A DNA stretch of 64,000 bases from Budorcas taxicolor (taxonomy: Eukaryota; Chordata; Mammalia; Artiodactyla; Bovidae), in the NCBI RefSeq assembly GCF_023091745.1, contig NC_068922.1, positions 33,708,501-33,772,500 on the forward strand, given 5' to 3'. The position numbers and the translations under genes were made by a program. Position 1 is the first letter of the stretch, and every line of letters starts with the position of its first letter. This document shows, piece by piece, positions 11,261-22,039 of the stretch. A model generated the notes under the pieces. That model did no database searches. It saw only the letters and a list, made by a program, of their open reading frames with translations, and was not told where the DNA came from.

Positions 11261-11571
11261 GGAAGACAGGCAGCTCTTAGCCCTGCTGATGAATGTAAGG
11301 ATAGCATGGTCTGACAAAACTGCAAATCTCTGTTAGCCAATATTTTACTTCTGATTCATGTCCTAACCATACAATTCTGGCCACTTTCCCATTTTGCTGA
11401 GTTTCTATAGTACATTCTTAACTCAGGTGGTTTTTATTTCTCTATCAAGATTGCCTTTATCCAACAAAGAGAACTTAGGGAAAGGAAGCTCAGTTAGCCA
11501 AAGATGGATGAATGAGTGAATGAATACATGAGATTTGAGAGTCCACACTCAGCAGTTTATTGTAGGCATCA

Positions 11572-11886
11572 GTTCAGTTCAGTCACTCAGTTGTGTCCGA
11601 CTCTTTGCGACCCCATGAATTGCAACACACCAGGCCTCCCTGTCCATCACCAGCTCCTGGAGTTCACTCAAACTCAGCGTCCATCAAGTTGGTGATGCCA
11701 TCCAGCCATCTCATCCTCTGTTGTCCCCTTCTCCTCCTGCCCCTCAATCCCTCCCAGCATCAGAGTCTTTTCCAGTGAGTCAACTCTTCGCATGAGGTGG
11801 CCAAAGTACTGGAGTTTCAGCTTTAACATCATTCCTTCCAAAGAACACCCAGGACTGATCTCCTTTAGAATGGACTGGTTGGATCC
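11572..11886 (-). mobile_element. BovB LINE 3' end, 5'-truncated, minus strand
   Basis: The left edge is the reverse complement of the (ACTGA)n-type BovB tail (CAGTTCAGTTCAGTCACTCAG), followed by the C-terminal ORF region (antisense of the RRRRG and LDGI codons) up to CAGGACTGATCTCC. It encodes no enzyme domain. About 315 bp remain of an element of over 3 kb. Confidence 0.92.
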
Positions 11887-13053
11887 TTAGGCAAATCATC
11901 TAACTTCCTTGACCCCAGGTTCCTTCTCTGCAGAATTAAACCTAGTTCCCCTACGTAAACTAAAATCCCTTACATATTCACAGGGCCTTGGTAAGTATGA
12001 CATGAAATCATGTGTGTGGATGTTATTTTGAAAACTGTAAGACATCAAGATTTGAAGTTTTACTGTGCAAACCTGTATCAGTATAAAAATACTTCCTAAA
12101 GTCAAATGTTAAGAAGTTTTGAATAATTAGCTCCTTTGTATTTTATTTGAACCTCTAATATTAACTCATTTCAGTAAAATAAATTGATTATTTTTAATTT
12201 CTTTCCTTTCTCTTGCTCATCCTCTAATGGAGGTGACTTTAAACAGGAAAATGTCAAAACCAAAATAGATTAAAAAAGAGGAAAAAGAGGTCTGAACTAA
12301 AATGGCATATCAAATATTTAACTATTATTTTAAAACCACCATGATAAACTTTTGAAAAAATATTTGCTTTTTCTTTCTGAAGGCTTTTGCAAAGGACTGG
12401 CTTTGGTTTTATGACCAGTTTTGTCTCTGAAATTATCTTGCAGGATTTCAGCCAACTGTCAAATGCAATTGAATTTAGTCACATTTTTCCTTCTAGATTA
12501 CCTTTTAAAGTGCTCCCAACAGACCATTAAAAATGCCCACAAATAACCAAATTATTATTTACTCCTAACTTTGATATTGTTTCACATTTTGCTGTATAAC
12601 TTTAGATAATTGTGGTGTTTTACTTTCAGTAGCAATATTGTAGTTATAGGTAAAATCATTCCTATTTAAAATAGTATGGAGCGCACCCACACTTTGAATC
12701 AACATTATTCAATACATTTTGCTGTTACTTAAAACTAGTCATTTACATTATTTTATTTATATTATTTTAATGTAAATAGTTGTGGAATTTAGTCATTTTG
12801 TATACGTTGAATTAATGAATGTCATTAGATAAGTATTTTTTTCTCTTGAGTAGCTCAACTTATTTTCTGATTCTGCCAATCCAATATTATGCTTTTGACT
12901 GGTAAAGTCACTGACAAATATCTGTTACTGATATTTTTCAGATATTTAAATATCTGACATATAATTTCAGATAATATTACAATGATACAAAAGATTTTCT
13001 GACTTATATTTTCACATAGCTAACCAGTGACATATTTAGTAAATTCTAAAAAG
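11887..13053. other. A+T-rich DNA, nothing recognised
   Basis: No open frame above chance, no recognised repeat and no structured motif. It appears to be ordinary intergenic or intronic sequence. Confidence 0.4.
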
Positions 13054-13065
13054 TAATATATAAAT

Positions 13066-13286
13066 GCATGCGTGCTAAGTCACTTCAGTCTTGTCCTACT
13101 CTGCGACGCTATTAACTGTAGCCCACCAGGCTCCTCTGTCCATGGGATTCTCTGGGCAAAAATACTGGAATGGGTTGCCATGCCTTCCTGCAGGGAACCT
13201 TCCTATCTCAGGGATCAAACCTGCATCTCCTGTGTCTCCTGTATTGTAGGCAGATTCTTTACCACTGAGCCACCAGGGAAGCCTCC
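13066..13286 (-). mobile_element. Bov-tA SINE, minus strand, full length
   Basis: The reverse complement has head GGCTTCCCTGGTGGCTCAGT, tRNA region, BovA core and tail. TAATATATAAAT at 13054-13065 and TAATATATGAAT at 13287-13298 form a 12-bp target-site duplication with one mismatch. Confidence 0.92.
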
Positions 13287-13298
13287 TAATATATGAAT

Positions 13299-14285
13299 AT
13301 AAAATATCAAATGCTAGCATACTTTATAAATAGCAGAAATGGTTAGTAGAAGAAATTACTCAGATACTGTCTACTAACAGAAAAAGATGAGAAACATTGA
13401 CTATAGGAGAAAAATATAATTAATGTCATGAGACAGTTGAATAAATTGATTAGTTCTTCATTTTATTTTCTGTCCCTATAGAAGTCATAATAAGTCAAGA
13501 GAACATGGCCTGAATTTCTGTTTTTCTTAGTCTCTAGTTGACTTATATTTTTGTCCTCCCTCAAGCTCACTTTCTGCAGACTTTGGGTGCATTATGGATG
13601 TAAATCAAACCACTACAGTTCACTTTGGGGGTTGCTGTTGATTATAACGCATGTCCTGCTTCACATCCTCTCCCCTTCCACTGCCAGTCAGCATCGAACT
13701 GACCAAAATGTTATCAACCAGACAGAAGCACTTGATGCAAAGAATTGGACAACCCATTAGCTAGAAAACCATCCTGTGAATAATTCAAAAATCAATTGAC
13801 GCTCTTCCCCCAGATACAGAATTGTTCTGGAGTTCCATTCATTGTTGCATTTCTCCTTTGCAGAGCCCTGGAAAACACAGATCAATGGTGTAACAGCAAA
13901 AGACATCATGATACCAAATAGGGAACAAGGATCTGGGAGATGCTTGGGACCTCTTAATTTCCAGGCCACTTGATAGCAGATACAGTTCATTACACAGGAA
14001 AATTGCTTTATCTGGGAAAGGAGGGTGCTGGAGGTGAGGGAAAATGAGCTAGTCCCCAACACAGTTCACCTTGCAATTCAGTCATTTCGATCTAACTGGA
14101 GAATGATTGCTGTTGCATTCCAGATGAAGAATGAAAGCTGCTTTCCACGAGAAAATGGCGAATCACGTATCCCCTGTGTTTAGATCTGAGAACAAAAAAG
14201 AATAAAAGGAAAAGATGTGGAGCCTTGTATACAATTTGTAGAGCCTTTATAATCTACTCTCAACATGGTTTTATTTGAGCTTCAT
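13299..14285. other. non-coding DNA, nothing recognised
   Basis: Small open frames occur on both strands (13551-13760 plus, 13757-14062 minus), but neither has a recognisable motif or splice context. Confidence 0.35.
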
Positions 14286-14289
14286 TAAC

Positions 14290-14400
14290 AGCGCTCACTG
14301 ACATTATTCCCATCTCATGTGTAGATACAGATTCAGAGAGGCTGCCATCACCCAGGTGAGAATAGTCTAGACTGGGACTCAGCTGACACTGTGACTAAAC
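14290..14400 (-). repeat. possible MIR remnant
   Basis: CATTATTCCCATCTCATGTG, GATTCAGAGAGGCTG and the following GACTGGGACTCAGCTGACACTGTGACT resemble a reversed MIR core. It is weakly conserved. Confidence 0.35.
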
Positions 14401-14493
14401 AAACCCCACCTTCAAATTCTGTTGTACTTGGTTAACATAAAAGCGTAGCCACGGCTTTGCCAAAACAGAGTTCTGAAGCATAAAGGAAATGTT

Positions 14494-14620
14494 GCTGCTG
14501 CTGCTGCGCTGCTAAGTCGCATCAGTCGTGTGCGACTGTGCGACCCCAGAGACAGCAGCCCACCAGGCTCCCCTGTCCCTGGGATTCTCCAGGCAAGAAC
14601 ACTGGAGTGGCTTGCCATTT
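14494..14620 (-). mobile_element. BovA monomer-length BOV-A2 fragment, minus strand
   Basis: A (CTG)n tail in reverse, CGCATCAGTCGTGTGCGACT and a single BovA core are present, ending at AGTGGCTTGCCATT. The perfect 13-bp duplication TAAAGGAAATGTT at 14481-14493 and 14621-14633 shows that this is one 5'-truncated insertion. Confidence 0.93.
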
Positions 14621-14633
14621 TAAAGGAAATGTT

Positions 14634-15471
14634 AGCCTTCAGAAAAATAATGAGCAGAAATATTTTAGTGAACATTTGGTTATACATTCAACATTTCCGT
14701 AAGTTTTCTCATGATGTATACCATTTTGAGTGACTTGTAATTCTTTCCATATCCCCTCTTCTCTCCTTGAGCAATTCCATGAACACAAGAGATTCCTTCA
14801 GAAGGTTCTTTTTCTCCCCATTCCTCCTGATCTGCTGCATTGATTTCTGTAGTGTCCAACCATCAAGTTTTTAATTATCTTTATTTCATAATCAATTGGT
14901 CCATGTCTTTTCTCTCATGCTCCATTATAAAGTCTTTTATGATAGACTATGGGGTGCTTGTAACTCCATAGTTACTGTGTTGCTGTGATGGTCATGTCTG
15001 GAAAGTATATATATTTTCAAGTATCTTCCATGATTGATAACTTCCATCAATGACTTATATCTGAAAGGGTCCTTACTGGAAGCTGACATGGAAAGAGCAC
15101 ATTTTGTCTCAGAGTAATTGACCTGAACTTAACCCAATAAGAACCAAAAAAAAAAAAAAAAAGGTTGGAAGAGCAGTAGCCCTTTTGAAATGAGCTGCCA
15201 AAGATGAGCCATCACATTTTATATCATTACTTATGGTATTAGTACACCTGACTTCTGAGAGCCAAGGAAGTAAAGGTTGGTTTGGGGAGCAGACATCTTT
15301 GACGTGACTAGACCAAAAGAAGGAAAATAGCAGTCAAAAGTTGAAAGATGTCCATCATCCCAAACAACTTAATAAAATTTGGTAGCCCTGGAATAAATAG
15401 CAAGGGATCTAGATGGGCCATGAAAGTGGGAACACAATACAGCTTGGGAGTTACAGAAACAGAATAAGTCA
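14634..15471. other. non-coding DNA with an A17 run
   Basis: An uninterrupted A-run lies near 15147-15163. The sequence before it (CTGAACTTAACCCAATAAGAACC) does not identify a retroposon, so whether the run is the tail of a processed copy is unclear. Nothing else is recognised. Confidence 0.35.
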
Positions 15472-15485
15472 AGACTATGTCTTCT

Positions 15486-15710
15486 AAGAACTTCCCTGGT
15501 GGTTCCAGTGGTTAAGAATCCATCTTGCAATCCAGGGATGCACGTTCGATTTCTGATTGGGCACCTAAGATCCCGCATGCTGTGGGGCAACTGAGCCTCC
15601 GTGCAGCAACTACTGGGCCTGCATGCCACAACTAGAGAGTTTGTGTGCTGCAATGAAAGATCCCACATGCTGCAACTAAGACCCTACACAGTCAAGTAAA
15701 TAATTTTTTA
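15486..15710 (+). mobile_element. CHR-type tRNA SINE
   Basis: Head ACTTCCCTGGTGGTTCCAG, then GGTTAAGAATCCATC, AAGATCCCGCATGCTGTGG and the repeated CAACTA-type body, ending in AAGTAAATAATTTTTTA. AGACTATGTCTTCT (15472-15485) and AGAGTATATCTTCT (15711-15724) form a 14-bp target-site duplication with two mismatches. Confidence 0.88.
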
Positions 15711-15724
15711 AGAGTATATCTTCT

Positions 15725-16815
15725 GAAGTGAATACTTCTAATGGGGAAAACTAAGAGTTGGGAGAAAAAAGTCTGACATTGTTGCTAGCATAACCCACAA
15801 ACATAATGCCAAAGATTCTTTTGAAACAGAATTTAAAAGTTGTATGATAAAATAAAACATAGAGCCAAGAGTTCATAACTATCTCCTTTTGGACCTAGAT
15901 AGATTGCCAACCTGATACAGAATTAATTTGTAGAACTCTCAAGGTACTGTGCCTTTGATAGGCACATTTTAAATTAGCCAATAGAAAAATTAAGAAATGG
16001 CAGACATATGGATGTAGGGAGAGGAAAAGTTTTTTCAGACATCACAAGATGTTTTATTTGTCATGGAAGGCAATTTAAGCATCAGGGCAAGATCTCAAAA
16101 ATATGCATCACTCTCAGCATCTCAGTTAACCTACTTTTTCAAACCAGGATTATCTGGAGTCAAAACAAATGACTGCAGAGCAGGAAAAAACTCAAATAGC
16201 CTACCAAAAACAGTTTTAAAGGGCCAAATAAAAATGTTTTAAAGTAATCGTGTCTCAGCACTAAGACATTCCTACAAGAATAAAGATAGTTTTATATAGA
16301 TGCACATACACATACGATGTAGTGATTGATAATTTGAAAGAGTAAAATATAAACAATAAACATTGACTGGATATCTAAGAATAAGGATCAAAAGATAAGG
16401 GTCTAGTCACACTAAGAAAAAAATTTTGAAAAGAATAGAGATACTAACAGTTTTCCACAAAGAGATGTCAGCAGAGAAAGGATATCTTTTAAAAGTCATC
16501 CAAGTCATTAACAAACAGAACAAAAGAAATCATAGTGAAATTGAAAGATATTTGAGTGAAGCCAACTGTTGGTTTAAGGCATAAGGATGATTGTTCTTTG
16601 AGTATCAAGAAAGTCAGTGTGGTAAGGTGATTACAGAAAATACTGCTGGATTGTTTTTAGAAAACTGGACAGAGCTGTGTGCCAAGTAAGATAAAAACAG
16701 ATCAAATATTAAGTCAAAGATGTCAAAACAGGCCATTTAACCTTATAAGCCTACCTTGGAAGCAAGGGAGAGTGCCTAATCTTTTTAAAGAGGGACACTT
16801 AAGAAGAAATCTTTT
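15725..16815. other. A-rich non-coding DNA, nothing recognised
   Basis: No long open frame and no repeat that I can name. It could include old decayed LINE sequence. Confidence 0.3.
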
Positions 16816-16816
16816 T

Positions 16817-16985
16817 CATTCATTGGACAAATATTTATTGATCTGCTTCTGTGTGCCAAGCACTTTTCTAAGTTGTTGGAAGACATCAAGGGGCCAGAGA
16901 GACACAAATCCTTGCTCAGCAGAACTTGCTAGCGGAATGAGACAAGTAATAAGCAACGGATGTAGTATAAATAAATAAGCAAATC
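16817..16985 (-). repeat. L2 3'-end remnant, minus strand
   Basis: TTCATTCATTGGACAAATATTTATTGA, CTGTGTGCCAAGCACTTTTCTAAG and AGAACTTGCTAGCGGAATGAGACA follow the reversed L2 3' end order (TTTATTGAGC.. TATGTGCCAGGCACTG .. GAGCTTACATTCTAG). Confidence 0.6.
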
Positions 16986-17322
16986 ATTTAACATGTTAAA
17001 AAGGATTAAATGCTATGGAAAAGTAGAAGAGGGTAAGAGAGATTAGAGATGCTGATTGATCATGATCCCTCTGTTAAATTACTGAGCAAAATTACCTTTA
17101 GCTGGTAACATGGTCTCAGAAAGGTGTGTGCTGCAATTAAAAATAAATTTTAAAAGTAAAGGTGCACGCTGGCATATCCAGGAGGGTGTTGGGGGAGCTA
17201 GGCAGGTAGGACTTCTTCCGTGCACAACTGTTTGATTTTAATTCCTCCATAATGTTCATTTGGTTCAAAACAGGTGTTGTCAGAGCACCAGGATGGAAGC
17301 AGTGGAGTTCTCATAAGAATAG

Positions 17323-17540
17323 AAGTCTGTCGTTTAGTCGCTAAGTCATGTCCAACTCTTTTGCAGCTCCGTTTGGACTGTAGCCTGCCAGGCTCCTCTG
17401 TTCTTGGGATTTTTCAGGCAAAAATACTGGAGTGGGTTGCCATTTCCTTCTCCAGAGGATCTCTTCTACCCAGGAATCAAACCCGAGTCTCTTGCATTGG
17501 CAGGCAGATTCTTTACTGCTGAGCCGCCTGGGAAACCCAT
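17323..17540 (-). mobile_element. Bov-tA SINE, minus strand, full length
   Basis: The reverse complement has the head GGGTTTCCCAGGCGGCTCAG, a tRNA-like box, the BovA core and a tail ending TAGCGACTAAACGACAGAC. Flanking TAGAAGTCTGT and TATAGTCTGT are a possible short duplication. Confidence 0.87.
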
Positions 17541-19138
17541 ATAGTCTGTTATGAACACTGTAATGAAGTCTGTGGTGTCTCTCATTAATTGACTCCCTAA
17601 CACCTGTTCTCCTTATTTACCTTGCTTTTGTTTTCCATTATGTTAAATACTATTTCACCACTGTTTTAAAACAAAATAGTTGAACATATGTGCATTACCA
17701 ACTCTGGCTTTCTTTCCATCAGTGTTAATGGTAATACAGTTGCCTGTGTTTGCATGTTGATGAAAACAGGGCTAATGTCTTTAACCACACAGATGAAAAC
17801 ACAGAGCTCATATGTTTGCACAGCACCCAATATGGAGGAATTTGCTATCTGCTGCCAGGGACCATGGGCTTCAAGTACCTTTGCTCATCTCTTCTAAATT
17901 TGATCCAAGTACATCATCAGTAACACTAAAACTCCACACTGCATCAATGTGGGAACTTCTGCTTCTTTTCTCATCCTTGAAAGATCATTAGAAGTAGGAA
18001 GCTGATGTATCATTCTTAAACTCCAGTCACCCTAGTTCAAAGAGCTTTGGGCTCATGACCACTTAAAATCTCCCTCATGATAACATTACAATGTGAGGAA
18101 CATCTTTTGGCAACTAAGGGTCAGCAAGGTTATTTTGCCATGATTGCTCACCTAGTTGGGTGAAGGGCACAGTGTGTGAGGCAAAGCTGAATATTATACT
18201 GAACTGTCCCTAAAAAAAACAAACATCTCAGTTACTTAGGCTTAAGTGACTTGGTTTTGTTGTGAAAACTGGGGCAGTATTTAACAGAACTTACCAAATC
18301 TTGGTATTGTGATGACCTAGGTAAGTCTTGCCCTTTAATAACTAAATGCCTCTCTCATTTTGTCCACAGTTGGTTCCTCTGCCCCAGCCAGAGCTCAGCT
18401 CAGCTCACCCCAACTCTCCTTTGCATTGGGGGGTTGGGGGGTGGGTAGGACCAGAACTGTTGTAATCTCTGATAAAGGAAGCAACCAAGTATGCATGAGA
18501 ACTCTGGTTGGCTTATCTTTTTTTCTGTTTTATGTTGCTTTTTTTTTTAAACTTTTAATTTTGTATTGGGGTATAGCAGATTAAGAAACGGTGTTTATTG
18601 AAAAATATGCTAACCCAGGATACAAATTCTACAATCTTTTAGAATGAAACATCTCTTGTACAGTCATTCGTAATAATTCATGATTTTTTCAAGATGGAAA
18701 AAAACTGAAACTGGATATTGCAAAAAATTAGTATCTCCAAGTCACTGTTTTACTACTTTGTATGTAATTTATGAATCAAGCCAAAATTTTAGAATTTAAA
18801 TTTGTGGAATAGTCAAGTCTCAATACTTGTGTTAGTGCAGAAGCAGAACCACTAAACCCTGAGTCATTTTAGTCCTTGATTGTGTATTAATGCGCGTCTG
18901 GAACATTCACTGCTATGGGCTTTGCCTCAGGTCTCTATTTCCAACTTGGCCATTAAGCTTGTGAAAGAATATCCTATCACATTTTGTTTATGCAACAGTA
19001 GAAATAAAGTCTCCTTGAAATCTAAAGTTTTTTTCCCTTGCTGTTCAAAAATATTCTTAGAGGGATGTGTGTGTGTGTACTCTCTGAGGGATTGATAAGC
19101 AAGTGTAATTTCATATTGAATAATGAGATGGAATTTAA
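17541..19138. other. non-coding DNA with a scrap of L1 3' end
   Basis: About 18535-18590 (TTTTTTTTTAAACTTTTAATT, GTATTGGGGTATAGCAGATT) looks like a reversed artiodactyl L1 terminus of about 55 bp. Other parts are not recognised. A short (GT)n run lies at ~19065-19077. Confidence 0.4.
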
Positions 19139-19141
19139 CAT

Positions 19142-19408
19142 TATCCAACCCACTCCAGTATTCTTGCCTGGAAAATCCCAGGGATGGAGGAGCCTGGTAG
19201 GCTGCAGTCCATGGGGTCACGAAGAGTCGGACATGACTGAGCGACTTCCCTTTCACTTTTCACCTTCATGCATTGGAGAAGGAAATGGCAACCCACTCCA
19301 GTGTTCTTGCCTGGAGAATCCCAGGGATGGAGGAGCCTGGTGGGCTGCCATCTACGGGGTCGTGCAGAGTTGGACACAACTGAAGCGACTAAGCAGCCAC
19401 AGCAGCAA
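19142..19408 (+). mobile_element. BOV-A2 SINE, slightly 5'-truncated
   Basis: The first monomer begins inside the core (CCAACCCACTCCAGTATTC), then the linker TTTCACTTTTCACCTTCATG, a complete second monomer and a CAGCAGCC-type tail. The two monomers differ from each other in the usual diagnostic way. I did not find a clear target-site duplication. Confidence 0.9.
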
Positions 19409-19559
19409 CAAGAGTTCCCTACCCTGTGCCCAGATGAAAAGTATATTATTTATGGAATGTCTGTAAAAATTAACTCCCCAGAGAAGGAGACTTAGGCCTT
19501 CATTCCACTTTTACAGCTTTATTAGTATATTTTTTCCTTCTTGCTCAGATGGCTGACTG

Positions 19560-20095
19560 CTTTTTTAAAAATTGGGGCATAATTGCCTTACAATGTTACA
19601 TTAGTCTCTACTGTACAGCAAAATGAACCAACTATACATAGACCCACTCTTTTTTGGGTTTCCTTCCCACTTAGGTCATCACAGAGCACTGAGATAGCGT
19701 TTCCTGTGCTATACAGTAGGTTCTCACCACTGCTGCTGCTGCTAAGTCGCTTCAGTCGTGTCCGACTCTGCGCGACCCCGTAGACGGCAGCCCACCAGGC
19801 TCCCCCATCCTTGGGATTCTCCAGGCAAGAACACTGGAGTGGGTGGCCATTTCCTTCTCCAGTGCATGAAAGTGAAAAGTCAAAGAGAAGTCGCTCAGTC
19901 ATGCCCGACTCTAGCGACCCCATGGACTGCAGCCCACCAGCCTCCTCCGTCCGTGGGATTTTCCAGGCAAGAGTATTGGAGTGGGGTGCCATTACCTTCT
20001 CCAAGGTTCTCACTAGTTATCTATTTTATACATAGTAGTGTATATATATATGTCAATTCCAATCTCCCAATTCATCCCATCCCCCCTTCCTCTTT
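19560..20095 (-). mobile_element. L1 3'-UTR fragment, minus strand, split by a BOV-A2
   Basis: TTTTTTAAAAATTGGGGCATA, CTACTGTACAGCAAAATGAACC and GTGCTATACAGTAGG before the SINE, and TTATCTATTTTATACATAGTAG plus CCAATCTCCCAATTCATCCC after it, are the reversed L1 3' UTR. There is no coding sequence. Confidence 0.75.
19728..20003 (-). mobile_element. BOV-A2 SINE, minus strand, full length
   Basis: A (CTG)n tail in reverse, two BovA monomers and the linker ATGAAAGTGAAAAGTCAAAG are complete. AGGTTCTCAC at 19718-19727 and 20004-20013 is the 10-bp target-site duplication within the L1 3' UTR. Confidence 0.95.
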
Positions 20096-20580
20096 AGTAC
20101 TATACTGACTTACTACTTTTGTATTTTTGCATTTTCTTCTGGTTTTCTCAACTGGCAATAAGGCCAGCACAAGACCCCTCTCCTCCTCTACTGGTACGCT
20201 GCGTTGCACTGCCTCTCCTTCACTCGGGGAAGGAAATTGCTTCCTCTCTTCTGCATCCGTATCCCTGTCAGTAACACAACTGTTACAGCATCCTGAGAGC
20301 TGGCGGTTAGTCTTCAGTCCTTGGGATGGCAAATCCTCATGGCTGAGCCTCTGTTCCTAAAAGATCTCCTGCACTTGACCTTTACGACAGCACACTGGTC
20401 TGATTTCCCTAACACTTTTCAAGCAACTCCGTCTCAATCTGTCTGACTTGTTCATCTTCTTCTTCCCACTCTCTAAATATTAAAGTGCCAGGAGTCACTC
20501 CACAGCTGTCTTTCCTTCTCCACCTGCATGCCTTCCTGAAGTGATCTCATCCATGTCCTTGGCTTTAGTTCTCATCACTT
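20096..20580. other. non-coding DNA, nothing recognised
   Basis: Open frames on both strands (20127-20360 plus, 20072-20332 minus) mirror each other and show no known motif. Confidence 0.3.
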
Positions 20581-20585
20581 GGTCA

Positions 20586-20843
20586 GTTCAGTCCAGTCAC
20601 TCAGTCGTGTCCGACTCTTTGCGACCCTATAAACCGCAGCATGCCAGTCCTCCCTGTCCATCACCAACTGCCGGAGTCCACCCAAACCCATGTCCATTGA
20701 GCAGTGATGCCATCCAACCATCTCATCTTCTGTCGTCCCCCTCTCCTCCTGCCCTCAATATTTCCCAGCATCAGGGTCTTTTCAAATGAGTCAGTTCTTC
20801 ACATCAGGTGGCCAAAGTATTGGAGTTTCAGTTTCAACATCTC
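20586..20843 (-). mobile_element. BovB LINE 3' end, minus strand
   Basis: Starts with the reversed tail (CAGTTCAGTCCAGTCACTC) and ends inside the C-terminal ORF at TTGGAGTTTCAG...AACATC. Several small deletions and CpG-type changes make it one of the more decayed BovB pieces here. CTTGGTCAGT on both sides may be a 10-bp duplication. Confidence 0.88.
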
Positions 20844-20934
20844 TTGGTCAGTGGCTCCCAGATAAATATCTCCAGCCTGGTTCTAATCTGTGAACTCTGA
20901 GCTGACTTGGCCTCTCTATTTGGATGGCCAGTAG

Positions 20935-21600
20935 ACACCACAGACTTAAACTGCCCAGAACTGAGCTTTTGGTATCAACTCTGCTCCCCCAACCTGTTCC
21001 TTCTGTCTGCTTAGTCTCTCGTTTCACACAACAATAATCCCATCCTTCTAAAAGGCTCAGGACAGACTTAATCTTGAGTTAACCTTGCAGTTAATCTTGA
21101 CTCCCCTTTTTCTTAAACACCTTGCTCAATTTTTCAGAAAACTCACGTGTTCTACTTTCAAAATATATTCAGAACTTGCCCACTTTCCTTCACAGTCTTC
21201 TGGCGGAGCCGCCACTGTCACTCACCTGGACTGTTGTAGTCACCAGTGTCCGTCATGGGGTTTTCCCTGTTTCTACCTCCAGCCCGTTTTAGTGGGTCAG
21301 CCCACTGTTAAAACAAGTCAGCTCATGTTCTTTGCTCAGACCCCCCCAAAGCGTGCCCTCTCAATAAGTTCAATCCACAGTCCTCACAGTGATCTTCAAC
21401 GTCCACATGATGTGCCCACAACCCAGCTCTCCAGCCTCACCCCCTGCAGTCCCATCTTCACTCGTCTCCACCACACTGGCCTCCTCAGTTTCCTTGTATG
21501 TGCCAAGCAAATTTCTGCCCTAGAGCAGGGATTAGAACCAAGGTCGCTCAGATCCCAAAGCCTATTCCTAAATCCAAATAATTTAATAGAGTATCCCCAG
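20935..21600 (+). repeat. ancient LINE-type repeat, family uncertain (L2-like)
   Basis: TTCAAAATATATTCAGAACTT, CTGGACTGTTGTAGTCACC, AACCCAGCTCTCCAGCCTCACC and CACACTGGCCTCCTCAGTTTCC follow the order of a very common old mammalian LINE sequence. The 174-aa open frame at 21085-21609 overlaps it and is best explained as chance within the repeat; it has no recognisable domain. Confidence 0.45.
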
Positions 21601-22039
21601 AAATCCTAATCAGAATATTCTCATAGAGACATAGCACCTAAATTTTTTAAAATTCCTTTATTAAAAGGAATTCTGAACATATGCTTTATTGTGCTGGGCT
21701 ATTTCTTAATAATGTGATATAAATAGTTGTAAGACTTGAAAAAAAGATCTAGCCGAGTTCTGTGATGTATGATATATGCAGATTGTCTTAATTAATATAA
21801 AATCATCTAAATACTATCAACAAATATTTAGGGTCTGTTCAGTGCTAGCACCTACAATGACACCACAGGTGTCAAGCCCATGTTGGAGTAGGGGGATGTC
21901 CTGGCGAATGAGAGAAATAGAGACAGAAATTGAGAAGGAGGGAGAGAAACTGGAGAGGCCCAGGTGATTTTGCAAAAGGGACTGTCAGGTAGGTGCCTTT
22001 GTCCAAAAGGGAATAGGACAATGACTGTTTAAAGAATCT

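Noticed and set aside
15147..15163. Poly-A tail of a processed pseudogene
   Set aside because: No coding-like or named-repeat sequence precedes it and no flanking duplication was found.
21085..21609. 174-aa plus-strand open frame as a host gene
   Set aside because: It overlaps an old LINE-type repeat, has no recognisable domain, and no splice or promoter context.
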